A DNA stretch of 64,000 nucleotides from Allotamlana fucoidanivorans (GCF_006265225.1 NZ_VDCS01000005.1:186001-250000), one strand, 5' to 3'. Positions 35,969 to 46,045 are shown, counted from the first letter of the stretch. Notes: generated by a model not told the origin, from the letters alone. A program made the numbers and translations.

Positions 35969-36843
35969 AAATCTGGAAAAAATATTCTTTTTTGATATTT
36001 TGGGTGCATATATTTTACCCATTCACTTCCTCCGGTGGCTTCGGCTGTTTCGCCACCAATATTTAAATAATGATTTGCCGTATTATAATGTGCCATAACC
36101 CATTTAATATTCACCGTAAAATCATAATGGCGCATGGCTTTTATCAACGCTCTGTTCCTTTGAGCTTCTTTGGATAACCCCTTGAATTTACTCCACAAAT
36201 TGTTATTTTGATAAAATTTTGTAAATCTAATAAATTCTTCTTTATAGCGTTGTTCAAAAGCTGTTAAAGTGTATGTTTTTTTGCCTGTTTCGAAGTCCTT
36301 ACCTGCAGCCTGCCAATACAAATGTTCAAAAGCATGTTCATAAGACGAATTCCTATCAATAGTATCTCTAAAACGTTTATCTATTAGATTGATTAGTTCT
36401 GTAGACGAAAACTCGATTTTTCTATACTGAGCGCTTTGAAAACCGCTTGCCGGTGTGAGCGTTGTTCTGAACTTGTTGTATTGCTCTATATCCATACCAT
36501 CTTTCATGATACTAAATGAAGAAGTCAAGACATCAAAATAGCGACTAATACGCATTATTTTATCAGTGAATAGCTCTGGTTCAAGAATTTCTGCTCTAGC
36601 CACTTGTTCAATTTCACTCAAAATCATCTTAAAAAGTAACTCTGAAATTTGATGATACATGATAAATACCTTCTCATCAGGGAAATTGGTACGTTGAATT
36701 TGAAGATTTAAAAGCGCATCAGTATGTATGTAATCCCAGTAATTAATGGGCTTACTATGCAACAACCCCTCTAGATGCACATCAACATCTTGGTCAATGG
36801 TTTCATACTTTTCCTTTAATTTTTTTGAAATGTTGGAGTTCAA
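35926..36843 (-). CDS. kynA: Tryptophan 2,3-dioxygenase
   Basis: The 305-residue haem enzyme opens the indole ring of L-tryptophan to N-formylkynurenine, the first step of the kynurenine route. Diagnostic text is INYWDYIHTDALLNLQ (residues about 33-48), FIMYHQISELLFKMILSEIE with the active-site His64, the family signature TLTPASGFQSAQYRKIE (about 129-145), and the C-terminal WVMAHYNTANHYLNIGGET with candidate haem ligand. Length agrees with bacterial enzymes of about 280-310. It starts 8 bases after the DUF3108 gene ends. Neighbouring hppD and hmgA degrade tyrosine, so this stretch serves aromatic amino-acid breakdown. Confidence 0.95.
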   Translation of the reverse strand: MNSNISKKLKEKYETIDQDVDVHLEGLLHSKPINYWDYIHTDALLNLQIQRTNFPDEKVFIMYHQISELLFKMILSEIEQVARAEILEPELFTDKIMRISRYFDVLTSSFSIMKDGMDIEQYNKFRTTLTPASGFQSAQYRKIEFSSTELINLIDKRFRDTIDRNSSYEHAFEHLYWQAAGKDFETGKKTYTLTAFEQRYKEEFIRFTKFYQNNNLWSKFKGLSKEAQRNRALIKAMRHYDFTVNIKWVMAHYNTANHYLNIGGETAEATGGSEWVKYMHPKYQKRIFFPDLWTEKEKEAWGTNI

Positions 36844-36851
36844 AAGACTTA

Positions 36852-37637
36852 CTAATTTTTTACTACTATTTTAAAAGGATGCTTTAGCCCCTTAAAGGCC
36901 TCTAAATCTGCCCTTAAAGACCCTACCGCCAAATCTGCTTTAATACGCAAAGGTAGCTTATTTTTATCTTTTGAAACCCATAGCGTCAAACTTTCTTCTT
37001 CTTTAAAAACGCGGCCTGCCATAACATATGGCCTAAACTTTAACGATTCAATTTTTCCAAACTCGGTGCTTATTGTTTCTTCTCCAAGATACCTTAATTT
37101 GAACCCGTAGTTTTCTTCATCAAAAAACATATCTAAACGTACTTCATCACCAATCTTTAAAGCATCTGTTTTTAAATTATTTCTCAGGTAATAAAACGTA
37201 GATACCATATCTTGAATATTAGGCTTCGTATCAAGTGTTTTTTGTGTGTTATACTTTAAATTGTTTACAAAAGCTTTGTTGTTCTCTTGATCAAATTCAA
37301 TTTCTAAATTTTTGGTATGCCCGCCTTCATCAATATCGCGTATAAACCTATACGGTAAAATGGTTTTCTTATCAAAAAAACTTTCATATCTATCTTTTAC
37401 TTTAAAAAACCACTTAATCATACCAGTGGTCCACCCCTTACCTACAACATGATATACATCCTTCCCTTTATACTTCGCATCTTTTACAGTTAGTGTTGCA
37501 TTACCCGCTTTTAACCAATTGCTATAGCTCATTCTGAATTTGAACCATTCACCCGTATCAAATGCTGATTCTTCTGGCTGCGCCACAACACACTGTGCGG
37601 TAATTAAAACAAAAAATATGAATATAATTTTTTTCAT
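36852..37637 (-). CDS. DUF3108 exported protein
   Basis: The 261-residue protein has a signal peptide (MKKIIFIFFVLITAQCVVAQ) and then the DUF3108 beta-rich domain: FDTGEWFKFRMSYSNWLKAG near residue 25, GKGWTTGMIKWFFKVKDRYE near 66 and FGKIESLKFRPYVMAGRVFK near 195. It has no transmembrane segment, so it should be periplasmic or outer-membrane associated. Function of the family is not established. It is the first gene of the run DUF3108-kynA-M23-pgi, with a candidate -7 element upstream. I see no link of function with kynA. Confidence 0.85.
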   Translation of the reverse strand: MKKIIFIFFVLITAQCVVAQPEESAFDTGEWFKFRMSYSNWLKAGNATLTVKDAKYKGKDVYHVVGKGWTTGMIKWFFKVKDRYESFFDKKTILPYRFIRDIDEGGHTKNLEIEFDQENNKAFVNNLKYNTQKTLDTKPNIQDMVSTFYYLRNNLKTDALKIGDEVRLDMFFDEENYGFKLRYLGEETISTEFGKIESLKFRPYVMAGRVFKEEESLTLWVSKDKNKLPLRIKADLAVGSLRADLEAFKGLKHPFKIVVKN

Positions 37638-37711
37638 AGCTAAATATGTAATTTCATAGTAACTCTATTTGTTACAAGTTATTGTTCAATTAGAAATTAC
37701 AATTACTGTTC

Positions 37712-37719
37712 CAAAAATA
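37712..37719 (-). promoter_or_regulatory. Candidate -7 element of the DUF3108-kynA-M23-pgi operon
   Basis: On the minus strand TATTTTTG matches the TAnnTTTG consensus; no clear -33 is visible. Confidence 0.3.
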
Positions 37720-37782
37720 TAAATTTTATTATAGTAGCTAGACTATAAAACGTTATAGTTATGTTAGGATTCTTCAATAACA

Positions 37783-37816
37783 AAATAAAAAAAGCCTGCT
37801 AAAATGCATAGCAGGT
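37783..37816 (-). terminator. Terminator after hppD
   Basis: A 7-8 bp stem (CCTGCTA with TAGCAGG) has a 7-base loop and, on the minus strand, a run of seven T. It begins about 20 bases past the hppD stop. Confidence 0.7.
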
Positions 37817-37836
37817 CTTATAAACACTTATAAAAA

Positions 37837-38997
37837 TTATAGAGTACCTCTGTTGGCTTGCTCACGTTCAATAGACTCAAATAAGGCTTTGAAATTTCCA
37901 GCCCCAAAACCTTTAGCGCCCATACGCTGAATAATTTCAAAGAACAAGGTAGGTCTATCTTGAACGGGTTTTGTAAAAATTTGCAATAAATACCCTTCTT
38001 CATCGGCATCAATCATGATACCTAAATTTTTAAGGGTTTCAATATTTTCTTGTAGTTGATGACTATGTTCTTCTAAACGTCCAGGAACAGCTTTATAATA
38101 GGCTTCTGGTGGTTTTGACAAAAACTCAACGCCACGCGCTCTTAGTTGCGACACCGTACTTATAATATCATCTGTAGCAACCGCAATGTGTTGCACACCA
38201 GCTCCTTCATAAAAATCGAGATATTCTTCAATCTGAGATTTCTTCTTTCCTTTTGCCGGCTCATTAATTGGAAATTTTATACGGCCATTACCATTACTCA
38301 TAACCTTGCTCATTAATGCTGAATATTCGGTATGGATCTGTTTATCATCAAAAGATAAGAAATTTTCAAACCCCATAACATCTTCATACCACTTCACCCA
38401 AGTATTCATTTGTCCCCAGCCTACATTACCCACCATGTGATCGATGTATTTTAAACCTGCTGGTTCAGGCTTATAGTCTGATTCCCATAATATGAAACCT
38501 GGCAAGAATGTGCCATAGTAATTCTTTCGTTCCACAAACATATGAACCGTTTCTCCGTAGGTATAAATACCAGCCCTAATAACTTCTCCAAAGTCATCTT
38601 TTTCAACCGAAGGTTCCATATAAACTTTTGCACCACGTTTTATAGTTTCCTCAAAAGCTTTTCTGGCATCTTCAACCCATAAGGCAATTACTTTTACGCC
38701 ATCACCATGCTTTACAATATGCTTGTTGATTTCCGAGTGACTATTTAAAGGGGTCGTTAAAACCAATTTTATTTTATCCTGTTTAAGCACATAGCTCACG
38801 GCTTCCTTTGAGCCAGTTTCTAAACCTCTATAGGCATACGACTGAAACCCAAAGGCTGTTTTATAAAAATGGGCCGATTGCTTTGCATTACCAACATATA
38901 ACTCGACGTAATCGGTTCCTAATAAGGGCAAAAAATCCTGAGCACCCTGAAATATTTTTTCTAAACCGTAGTTTACTGATTTTATTGTTTTACTCAT
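37837..38997 (-). CDS. hppD: 4-Hydroxyphenylpyruvate dioxygenase
   Basis: This Fe(II) enzyme converts 4-hydroxyphenylpyruvate, from tyrosine, to homogentisate. The 386-residue protein has two vicinal-oxygen-chelate halves. The three iron ligands are visible: His187 (YIDHMVGNV), His270 (GVQHIAVATDDI) and Glu354 (LFFEIIQRMGAKGFGAGNFK). Length is typical for the family. hmgA, which acts on its product, lies 114 bases upstream on the same strand, so the two likely form a unit with hmgA first. A terminator follows. Confidence 0.96.
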   Translation of the reverse strand: MSKTIKSVNYGLEKIFQGAQDFLPLLGTDYVELYVGNAKQSAHFYKTAFGFQSYAYRGLETGSKEAVSYVLKQDKIKLVLTTPLNSHSEINKHIVKHGDGVKVIALWVEDARKAFEETIKRGAKVYMEPSVEKDDFGEVIRAGIYTYGETVHMFVERKNYYGTFLPGFILWESDYKPEPAGLKYIDHMVGNVGWGQMNTWVKWYEDVMGFENFLSFDDKQIHTEYSALMSKVMSNGNGRIKFPINEPAKGKKKSQIEEYLDFYEGAGVQHIAVATDDIISTVSQLRARGVEFLSKPPEAYYKAVPGRLEEHSHQLQENIETLKNLGIMIDADEEGYLLQIFTKPVQDRPTLFFEIIQRMGAKGFGAGNFKALFESIEREQANRGTL

Positions 38998-39111
38998 TTT
39001 TTAAATTTTTAATATTCATGCTTCGTGTCTTAAACGACGCATTTTATATTCATAGAAGCCTGTTTAAATGCTATTTAAAATACACTAGAAACTTGGAATA
39101 GCCTCTAAATA

Positions 39112-40269
39112 TTATTCTAACCAAGATGTGTAGTAAGTTTCATCAGCAATTTTCATAGCTTCTTCTGTAATCATTAAAGGCTTAAAAGTATCAACCATTA
39201 CCGCTAGTTCTTCCGTTTTAGTTTTGCCTATACTGCGCTCTGTGGCTCCTGGATGCGGACCGTGTGGTATACCCGCCGGATGCAATGAAATATGTCCAGC
39301 TTCTACATCATTTCTACTCATAAAATCGCCATCAACATAATATAACACCTCATCGCTATCTATATTGCTGTGATTATATGGCGCAGGAATAGATAGGGGA
39401 TGATAGTCATACAAACGCGGCACAAAACTACACACCACAAAAGCATCGGTTTCAAAAGTTTGATGTACTGGTGGGGGTTGATGAATTCTACCTGTTATTG
39501 GCTCAAAATTATGAATTGAAAAGGCATATGGATAATTGTAGCCATCATATCCAATCACATCAAAAGGGTGAGAAGCATACAGCATTTCAATAATATCATC
39601 CCTCTTTTTTACTTTAATCAGAAACTCTCCCGATTTATTATAAGTCTCTAATTCTTGAGGACGCCTAATATCACGTTCACAGAAAGGCGCATGTTCTAAT
39701 AGCTGACCAAACCAATTGCGGTACCGCTTAGGGGTATAAATTGGTCGACGAGACTCTACGATAAACAACCTATTATCAGAACTATCAAAATCTATTTTAT
39801 AAATAACCCCACGAGGTATTAAAAGATAATCACCATACTTGAAATTGATATTTCCAAACATAGTTCTTAGTTTTCCTGATCCTTTATGAATAAAAATTAG
39901 TTCATCTGCATCTGTATTTTTATAGAAATAATCTTGAGTAGATGCTGTTGGTGCCGCCAGCACAATACTGCAATCACTATTCACCAACACCGTTTTTCTA
40001 CTCTCTAGATAATCTTTTTGAGGCTCTACTAAAAACCCTTTAAAACGATATGATTTGATATTGTTTTGAAAGGCAATTTTGGGAGACACACTGTACTGCT
40101 TTTTAATCGCTTTAACTTGTGTTGGGCGCTGTTCATGATAGCTGTTGGTATACATACCATCAAACCCTATAGTACCAAACAATTGTTCATAATACAAACT
40201 ACCATCTGGTTTTCTAAATTGAATGTGTCTTTTAGGAGGAATACTTCCCAGTTTATGATAAAAAGGCAT
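39112..40269 (-). CDS. hmgA: Homogentisate 1,2-dioxygenase
   Basis: This Fe(II) cupin-type enzyme opens the ring of homogentisate to maleylacetoacetate. The 385-residue protein has the N-terminal block MPFYHKLGSIPPKRHIQFRK, the central YGDYLLIPRGVIYKI, VIGYDGYNYPYAFSIHNFEP, and the metal-site text SLHPAGIPHGPHPGATE near residue 331. Bacteroidetes enzymes of this type are near 385 residues, shorter than the roughly 435 of proteobacteria. It precedes hppD. The later enzymes, maleylacetoacetate isomerase and fumarylacetoacetase, are not in the window. Confidence 0.93.
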   Translation of the reverse strand: MPFYHKLGSIPPKRHIQFRKPDGSLYYEQLFGTIGFDGMYTNSYHEQRPTQVKAIKKQYSVSPKIAFQNNIKSYRFKGFLVEPQKDYLESRKTVLVNSDCSIVLAAPTASTQDYFYKNTDADELIFIHKGSGKLRTMFGNINFKYGDYLLIPRGVIYKIDFDSSDNRLFIVESRRPIYTPKRYRNWFGQLLEHAPFCERDIRRPQELETYNKSGEFLIKVKKRDDIIEMLYASHPFDVIGYDGYNYPYAFSIHNFEPITGRIHQPPPVHQTFETDAFVVCSFVPRLYDYHPLSIPAPYNHSNIDSDEVLYYVDGDFMSRNDVEAGHISLHPAGIPHGPHPGATERSIGKTKTEELAVMVDTFKPLMITEEAMKIADETYYTSWLE

Positions 40270-40482
40270 ACTTTTTTATTTATAATAATTAATTGAACCT
40301 TTGGTTTTAAACCAACAAAACACTCTAACTAATTAGTAATTATAAAGATACAAAAAGTACACTCATTCAGGATTTCTCTTGATTAGGTAATGTAAAAAGG
40401 ATAATAAATCTTGCCAAAAACAGGTCATAGTTTTACAAATATGATAATTTTTCATTGGATTTTAAAATGCCTCTACTACTTA

Positions 40483-42720
40483 CTAAAACCAAAAGCCTAA
40501 ATTAAAAAACCATTTACTCGCCTTTTGTTCTGGCGAATAACTATACTTTACCTGTATAGGACCTATAAACGTTTCAATACCGTAACCAAGCGTATATCCA
40601 CGGTAATCTGGAAGAGTAAACCACTCGCCTGTATCAAAAATATCATCATCTATATTTGCCCAATTCCCTTCAAGCGTGATATGATTTTTTTTAAAAATTT
40701 CATAATCCATCATGGCAAAGGCCTTTACATAACTATTCCCTGCTAAGGATACAAAATCATACCCTAAAAAAGGCACTAAATTGTTAATAAGATGGTTTCC
40801 GTACCCTCCCAAAGCAAAATCTAAAGCTTTATCAGATTTACCTCCAAACTTAAATCCGCCACCCGTTTGTAAGTTAAAAGCCAGCTTATCAGTGATACTA
40901 AAAGCATATCCAAAAGTGGCTTTGGCTATTGAAAAGTTTGCAAACTCATCATTGTTTTCTGAAGCGTACAGATAAATATTTAAATTTCCATCAAAATACA
41001 CCCCTTTATTAGGAAAATAAATATTATCGTAAGTGTCCAATTTCAAATTACCAAACAAACTAACATAGTTTTTTGACTGAAATTGAAACACTCTTTCAGG
41101 ATTGTTTCCAGACAGTGTTTCTGAGTCAATTTCAAGATATTTATGTTCAGCACCCATACTTAACGAAAAATCTTTTCTAAATAAGGTTTGTACATAAAAC
41201 CAATTTGAAAAATCTCTTAATTTTACATCAATTTTGTTCACTCCAGTTGTTAAACGCTCCATCTCTGTTAAAATAAGAGAGGCGTTAATATCTTTATCAA
41301 ACTGATTATATCTTGATTTTAATCCAATGCTCCAATAAAAACCTTTGTCTATTAAATACTCAAAATTATAGCGCACATTATCTCCTAAAGCAAAATCAAA
41401 AGAAGCTACATCATTGTTGAAAAATAATCGTTTTCTTGTGAGATTCACTAATGCAGCACTTTTATAGAGATCATCATAATGCACGCCTAATTTTAGATAC
41501 GTACTTATTTGGCTCTCTTTAAGATTTATCTTTAAATTATACCCTTCTTGTTCTTTTGAATCTTTTAATTGATACTCTACCGATTCAAAATTATTGGTAG
41601 CTACTAAATTATCCATCCCTTTTTCAAATTGATGATAGCTAATGGTTTGGCTATTTTTTAGTTTCAACTTACCTAACACATAAGATCTTGTATAATGGGT
41701 ATTTCCATTTATATCAATAGCATTAATTTTTAAGCTGTCTATGTGTTGTGGCTTTGTTTTTACTTGTCTTTCTTTTGAAAGAACCGTCAACGCTTCTAGT
41801 GCTTTCCTTTGTTTAAATGCTGCATCTTCGCCTTTATCTATAATTGCCTGACCTTGACTAAAAGAGACAACGTTGAAGTTTGAAATATCAGGTTTAATAT
41901 ACAAATCTGTTTTCTTAACCTTTAATTTCATATCATTAATAGTACGGAAATTATTTATTTGAAGTAACACATCAGGCGCTGAAGTTAGCTCATTACGAGT
42001 CATCAAATCATCTTGCACATCTACTCCAATGATATAATCCATGCCTTTTGCACGCAATTCATCTACAGGATAATTATTAACCACACCACCATCAATTAAA
42101 ACCTCATTATTAATTATAACCGGTTGAAATAAGGAAGGTAACGCCCCACTAGCCATTAAAGACTGCATTAAATTACCCTGATCTAAAACCACTTGTTTAC
42201 CAGTTTCGACATTGGTAGCAATACAAAAAAAAGGAATTGGCAATTCACTGAAATCTTCTACCTCATTAACATGCAGAAACAACTTGGTAAATAAACTATA
42301 GGTGTTGTGCCCTTTTGATAATGCAGAGGGTAGTTTTATTTTAAATTTCCTAAAAGGCAACTTAACAGCATACTTTTCATCATTAGCACGTTCATCAAAA
42401 GCTTTTGAAGCCCTTGGTAAATCATCACTAATGATGTCATCAAAATCTACTTCATGAAAAATAGAATCTATTTGTTTGCCCGAGTAACCCGAGGCATATA
42501 TAGCTCCAATTATTGCACCCATGCTTGTTCCTGCCACATAATCTATCTGAATTCCCAGGCTATCAATAACCTTTAAAACACCAATATGTGCTAGGCCTTT
42601 AGCGCCTCCACCACTTAAAACCAACCCTATTTTGGGTTTCGTTATATCCATCAATTCTTGCGCTTTCACAGAAAACGAAATCATCGCAAAGACACTACAT
42701 ATGATGACACTTTTATTCAA
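40483..42720 (-). CDS. Patatin-like phospholipase with POTRA and BamA-like barrel
   Basis: The 745-residue protein is a surface-type patatin fused to an outer-membrane barrel. The catalytic dyad text is GLVLSGGGAKGLAHIG (oxyanion loop), GTSMGAIIGAIYASGYSG (Ser) and DGGVVNNYPVDEL (Asp). A POTRA-like unit (about residues 335-415) and a barrel follow, ending WFFNLGFWF. A related bacterial arrangement is PlpD. The frame stays open into uvrC as far as 42807, but those residues lack the look of a signal. I prefer TTG at 42720, giving LNKSVIICSVFAMISFSVKA as signal peptide. The start is uncertain. It lies 19 bases downstream of uvrC, so the pair is an operon. Confidence 0.88.
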   Translation of the reverse strand: MNKSVIICSVFAMISFSVKAQELMDITKPKIGLVLSGGGAKGLAHIGVLKVIDSLGIQIDYVAGTSMGAIIGAIYASGYSGKQIDSIFHEVDFDDIISDDLPRASKAFDERANDEKYAVKLPFRKFKIKLPSALSKGHNTYSLFTKLFLHVNEVEDFSELPIPFFCIATNVETGKQVVLDQGNLMQSLMASGALPSLFQPVIINNEVLIDGGVVNNYPVDELRAKGMDYIIGVDVQDDLMTRNELTSAPDVLLQINNFRTINDMKLKVKKTDLYIKPDISNFNVVSFSQGQAIIDKGEDAAFKQRKALEALTVLSKERQVKTKPQHIDSLKINAIDINGNTHYTRSYVLGKLKLKNSQTISYHQFEKGMDNLVATNNFESVEYQLKDSKEQEGYNLKINLKESQISTYLKLGVHYDDLYKSAALVNLTRKRLFFNNDVASFDFALGDNVRYNFEYLIDKGFYWSIGLKSRYNQFDKDINASLILTEMERLTTGVNKIDVKLRDFSNWFYVQTLFRKDFSLSMGAEHKYLEIDSETLSGNNPERVFQFQSKNYVSLFGNLKLDTYDNIYFPNKGVYFDGNLNIYLYASENNDEFANFSIAKATFGYAFSITDKLAFNLQTGGGFKFGGKSDKALDFALGGYGNHLINNLVPFLGYDFVSLAGNSYVKAFAMMDYEIFKKNHITLEGNWANIDDDIFDTGEWFTLPDYRGYTLGYGIETFIGPIQVKYSYSPEQKASKWFFNLGFWF

Positions 42721-42739
42721 AACAGGATGAGATAAATTT

Positions 42740-44533
42740 TTACTCTCTATGAAAATGGTTATACACCTTAGCCGCTCTTGAAACCCCAACAACACCCTCC
42801 AACTCATCTAACTTAGCATAAGAAACCCGTTTGGCTGATTTAAAATGTTTTAACAAATCTTCAACGGTTTTTTCACCTACCCCTGGAATGGTTTCTAATT
42901 CTGTATTTAAAGCACTTTTACTTCTTCTATTTCTATGGTGTTCAATACCAAATCTGTGGGCTTCATTTCGAAGTTGCTGAATAATTTTTAAGGTTTCGCT
43001 TTTTTTATCTAAATATAAGGGAATTGGGTCATTTGGGTAAAATAATTCTTCCAAACGTTTCGCAATTCCGATAATAGCAATTTTACCTCTTAAGTTTAAA
43101 ACATCTAAGCTTTTGAGTGCCGATGATAATTGCCCTTTGCCCCCATCAATAACAATAAGTTGCGGCAATGGTTGTGCTTCTTCCAACAGTCTTTTATAAC
43201 GCCGGTATACCACTTCTTCCATAGATGCAAAGTCATCTGGTCCTGTAACCGTTTTTATATTAAAATGCCTGTAATCTTTCTTACTTGGCTTTCCATTTTT
43301 AAACACTACACAAGCTGCTACTGGGTTAGTGCCCTGAATATTTGAATTATCAAAACACTCTATATGACGTGGTTCTTCAGAAAGCCTTAAATCGGCTTTC
43401 ATTTGCGCCATAATTCTATTAGCATGCCTGTCTGGATTAACAATTTTCATTTGTTTAAACCGCTCAAGCCTATAATACTTGGCATTTCTTAAAGATAAAT
43501 CCAGAATATGCTTTTTATCACCCAACTTGGGTATTGTAACCTTAACTGATTCGCCTAGATTGACCTTAAAAGGCACAAAAATCTCTTTTGAATTGGAATT
43601 AAATCGTTGCCTTATTTCTGTAATGGCTAATTCTAATAATTCTTTATCGGTTTCATCCAGCTTTTTTTTAACTTCAAGTGTATGCGATCGTATTATGGAA
43701 CCATAAGACAATTGTAAAAAATTAATGTAACCATAACTTTCATCACTTATTATTGAAAAAACATCAACATTACTGATTTTTGGATTGACTATGGTTGATT
43801 TAGCCTGATAATTTTCTAGCACTTCAACCTTTTCTTTTATTTTTTGTGCCTCCTCAAATTGCATCTGCTCAGCAAACTGAACCATTTGTTCTTTAAACTG
43901 AGATAAAGAATCTTTAAAATTTCCTTTTAAAATTTCCTTTATAGCCTTTATGTTTTCATTATAGGCAGCTTCTGTTTCAAAACCTTCACAAGGACCTTTA
44001 CAATTCCCTAAATGATATTCTAAACAGACTTTGTATTTACCCGCTTGTATTTTTTCTTCTGCCAAATCATAGTTACACGTTCTTAAACTGTATAGACCTT
44101 TTATTAAATCTAACAGGGTATGTACTGTTTTTACACTAGTGTACGGACCAAAATATTCACTTCCATCTTTAAACACACGCCGTGTAGAAAACACCCTAGG
44201 AAAACGTTCTTTTTTTATACAAATCCACGGATATGATTTATCATCTTTTAGCATGACATTATAGCGCGGTTGGTATTTTTTAATAAGATTATTTTCTAAC
44301 AACAGCGCATCCGTCTCCGTATCTACAACAACATGCTTAATATTGGCAATTTTTTTTACTAAAACTCGTGTTTTCCCACTATCGTGATGTTTTGTAAAAT
44401 ATGAGCTAACTCTTTTTTTTAAATTCTTTGCTTTCCCAACATAAATAATAGTACCTTCTTTATCATAATATTGATAAACTCCAGGTTGGCTTGGTAAGGT
44501 TTTTAATTGTATCTCTAAATCGGGGGTGTTCAT
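42740..44533 (-). CDS. uvrC: Excinuclease ABC subunit C
   Basis: UvrC makes both incisions in nucleotide excision repair. The 597-residue protein has the N-terminal GIY-YIG nuclease (PGVYQYYDKEGTIIYVGKAK with the conserved Tyr residues), the cysteine cluster region CNYDLAEEKIQAGKYKVCLE followed by LGNCKGPC, and a UvrB-binding UVR motif EEAQKIKEKVEVLENY near 216. The RNase H-like domain has the acidic residues ECFDNSNIQG and VIDGGKGQ. Two helix-hairpin-helix motifs are at the C-terminus (IPGVGEKTVEDLLKHF and LEGVVGVSRAAKVY). Length is standard. The patatin gene follows. Confidence 0.97.
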   Translation of the reverse strand: MNTPDLEIQLKTLPSQPGVYQYYDKEGTIIYVGKAKNLKKRVSSYFTKHHDSGKTRVLVKKIANIKHVVVDTETDALLLENNLIKKYQPRYNVMLKDDKSYPWICIKKERFPRVFSTRRVFKDGSEYFGPYTSVKTVHTLLDLIKGLYSLRTCNYDLAEEKIQAGKYKVCLEYHLGNCKGPCEGFETEAAYNENIKAIKEILKGNFKDSLSQFKEQMVQFAEQMQFEEAQKIKEKVEVLENYQAKSTIVNPKISNVDVFSIISDESYGYINFLQLSYGSIIRSHTLEVKKKLDETDKELLELAITEIRQRFNSNSKEIFVPFKVNLGESVKVTIPKLGDKKHILDLSLRNAKYYRLERFKQMKIVNPDRHANRIMAQMKADLRLSEEPRHIECFDNSNIQGTNPVAACVVFKNGKPSKKDYRHFNIKTVTGPDDFASMEEVVYRRYKRLLEEAQPLPQLIVIDGGKGQLSSALKSLDVLNLRGKIAIIGIAKRLEELFYPNDPIPLYLDKKSETLKIIQQLRNEAHRFGIEHHRNRRSKSALNTELETIPGVGEKTVEDLLKHFKSAKRVSYAKLDELEGVVGVSRAAKVYNHFHRE

Positions 44534-44690
44534 TATTGTAAAGGTAATTATTTTAAAGGTTTTTAGTAAAAATCTGTCTTTTTAAAATGTGTTAAATATT
44601 TATAAGTTTTGTTTTTTGCATAGAATATTTATCTACATTACGCCACTTTTTTTAAAACACTAAAAAAAGATTTTATTTAAAACCAAACCT

Positions 44691-44698
44691 TAATTTTG
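44691..44698 (+). promoter_or_regulatory. Candidate -7 element of the rimB-rimK operon
   Basis: TAATTTTG matches TAnnTTTG; a TTT 17 bases upstream is a poor -33. The predicted leader is about 43 bases. Confidence 0.4.
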
Positions 44699-44747
44699 AA
44701 CATATTTCAGAATGCAAAAAAGTACAGAATTATAATATGTAAAACAG

Positions 44748-45173
44748 ATGAGTAAAAAAATTATAGGTCGGGTTGATGTTTTAGATTTTCCAAAACTCGA
44801 TTTACATAATATAGATGTTAAAATTGATACTGGAGCTTATACTTCAGCCATTCATTGCTCTGATATTATTGAAATAGACCATACACTGCTCTGCACTTTT
44901 AATAGTAGCACGCACAAAAATTTTGGTAAAACAGAAATTATATTTGAAGCTTTTAGCCGAACAGACGTAAAAAGTAGTAATGGTTTTAAAGAAAACCGGT
45001 ACAAGGTAAAATCTGAAGTCGTAATTTTTGGTAAAACATATAAGATTAACTTAACTTTAAGCACTAGAGATGACATGAAGTTTCCTGTTTTAATTGGCAG
45101 GGAATTCTTAAGACATAAATTTATTGTTGACGTAGATTTAGTAAACGTCTCTTTTAATACGAAAACAGCATGA
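44748..45173 (+). CDS. Retropepsin-like putative ATP-dependent zinc protease (RimB type)
   Basis: The 141-residue protein matches the family annotated as ATP-dependent Zn protease, which in Pseudomonas includes RimB. The retropepsin-like active site is [12 protein letters not shown] (residues 26-37, Asp28), and the C-terminal [19 protein letters not shown] (about 117-135) is the second conserved block. It has no signal peptide. Its stop overlaps the rimK start in ATGA, indicating translational coupling. In other bacteria RimB is reported to act on RimK-modified or S6-related targets; here that is inference from neighbourhood. The zinc in the family name rests on annotation, not on ligands that I can see. 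Confidence 0.85.
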   Translation: MSKKIIGRVDVLDFPKLDLHNIDVKIDTGAYTSAIHCSDIIEIDHTLLCTFNSSTHKNFGKTEIIFEAFSRTDVKSSNGFKENRYKVKSEVVIFGKTYKINLTLSTRDDMKFPVLIGREFLRHKFIVDVDLVNVSFNTKTA

Positions 45174-46045
45174 ACATAGTCATTTTATCTAGAAACACTC
45201 AATTATATTCTACTGAACGCCTTATTGAAGAAGGCTTAAAGCGCGGGCATAAAGTAGAAGTTATTGATCCGCTTAAATGCGATATCATTATTGAAAAGGA
45301 AAAACCGACTATTTTTTATAAAGACCGCTATTTAAATTATGTTGATGCCATCATTCCTAGAATTGGCGCTTCTGTAACTTTTTATGGATGTGCCGTAGTA
45401 CGTCAATTTGAAATGATGGGTGTTTTTACCATTGTAACCTCTGGTGCTATTCAGCGTTCTCGTGATAAATTAAGAAGTTTACAACGGCTTAGCAAAGCAG
45501 GAATTGGTATGCCTAAAACCGTATTTACCAATTACTCTAGAGATGTAAAAGAAGTTATTGAACATGTTGGGGGTACACCTGTTATTATTAAACTTCTTGA
45601 AGGCACACAAGGTCTGGGTGTTGTTTTAGCCGAAACTAAAAGCGCCGCTGAATCTGTTTTAGAAGCCTTTAATGGTCTTCAAGCCCGTGTTATTGTTCAA
45701 GAGTTCATTAAAGAAGCTAAGGGTGCCGACTTAAGAGCGCTGGTTGTAGATGGGCAAGTAGTTGGTGCTATGAAAAGACAAGGAAAAGAAGGTGAGTTTA
45801 GATCAAATTTACACCGAGGTGGTTCTGCCGAAATTATAAAGCTTAATCATGACGAATTAAAATTGGCCATGAACGCTTCAAAAGCATTAAACCTACCTGT
45901 TTGCGGTGTTGATATGCTACAATCTGCAAGAGGTCCTTTACTCCTTGAAGTAAATTCTACTCCTGGCTTAGAAGGTATTGAAATTGCTACTGGGCGCAAT
46001 ATTGCTAAATCTATTATAAGGTTTATTGAAAAAAACGCTAAATAA
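45170..46045 (+). CDS. rimK: RimK family alpha-L-glutamate ligase
   Basis: RimK adds glutamate residues to the C-terminus of ribosomal protein S6 in an ATP-dependent ligation. The 291-residue protein has the ATP-grasp domain: [17 protein letters not shown] near residue 97, the nucleotide loop [14 protein letters not shown] near 143, [20 protein letters not shown] near 176 and the metal-binding end [18 protein letters not shown] near 261. Start overlaps the preceding gene (ATGA) and the stop is directly followed by the next ATG, so the four genes are tightly coupled. Other acceptors than S6 cannot be excluded. Confidence 0.93.
   Translation: MNIVILSRNTQLYSTERLIEEGLKRGHKVEVIDPLKCDIIIEKEKPTIFYKDRYLNYVDAIIPRIGASVTFYGCAVVRQFEMMGVFTIVTSGAIQRSRDKLRSLQRLSKAGIGMPKTVFTNYSRDVKEVIEHVGGTPVIIKLLEGTQGLGVVLAETKSAAESVLEAFNGLQARVIVQEFIKEAKGADLRALVVDGQVVGAMKRQGKEGEFRSNLHRGGSAEIIKLNHDELKLAMNASKALNLPVCGVDMLQSARGPLLLEVNSTPGLEGIEIATGRNIAKSIIRFIEKNAK

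Noticed and set aside
42721-42807. N-terminal extension of the patatin protein inside uvrC
   Set aside because: The extra residues overlap uvrC, have no signal peptide character and no likely function.
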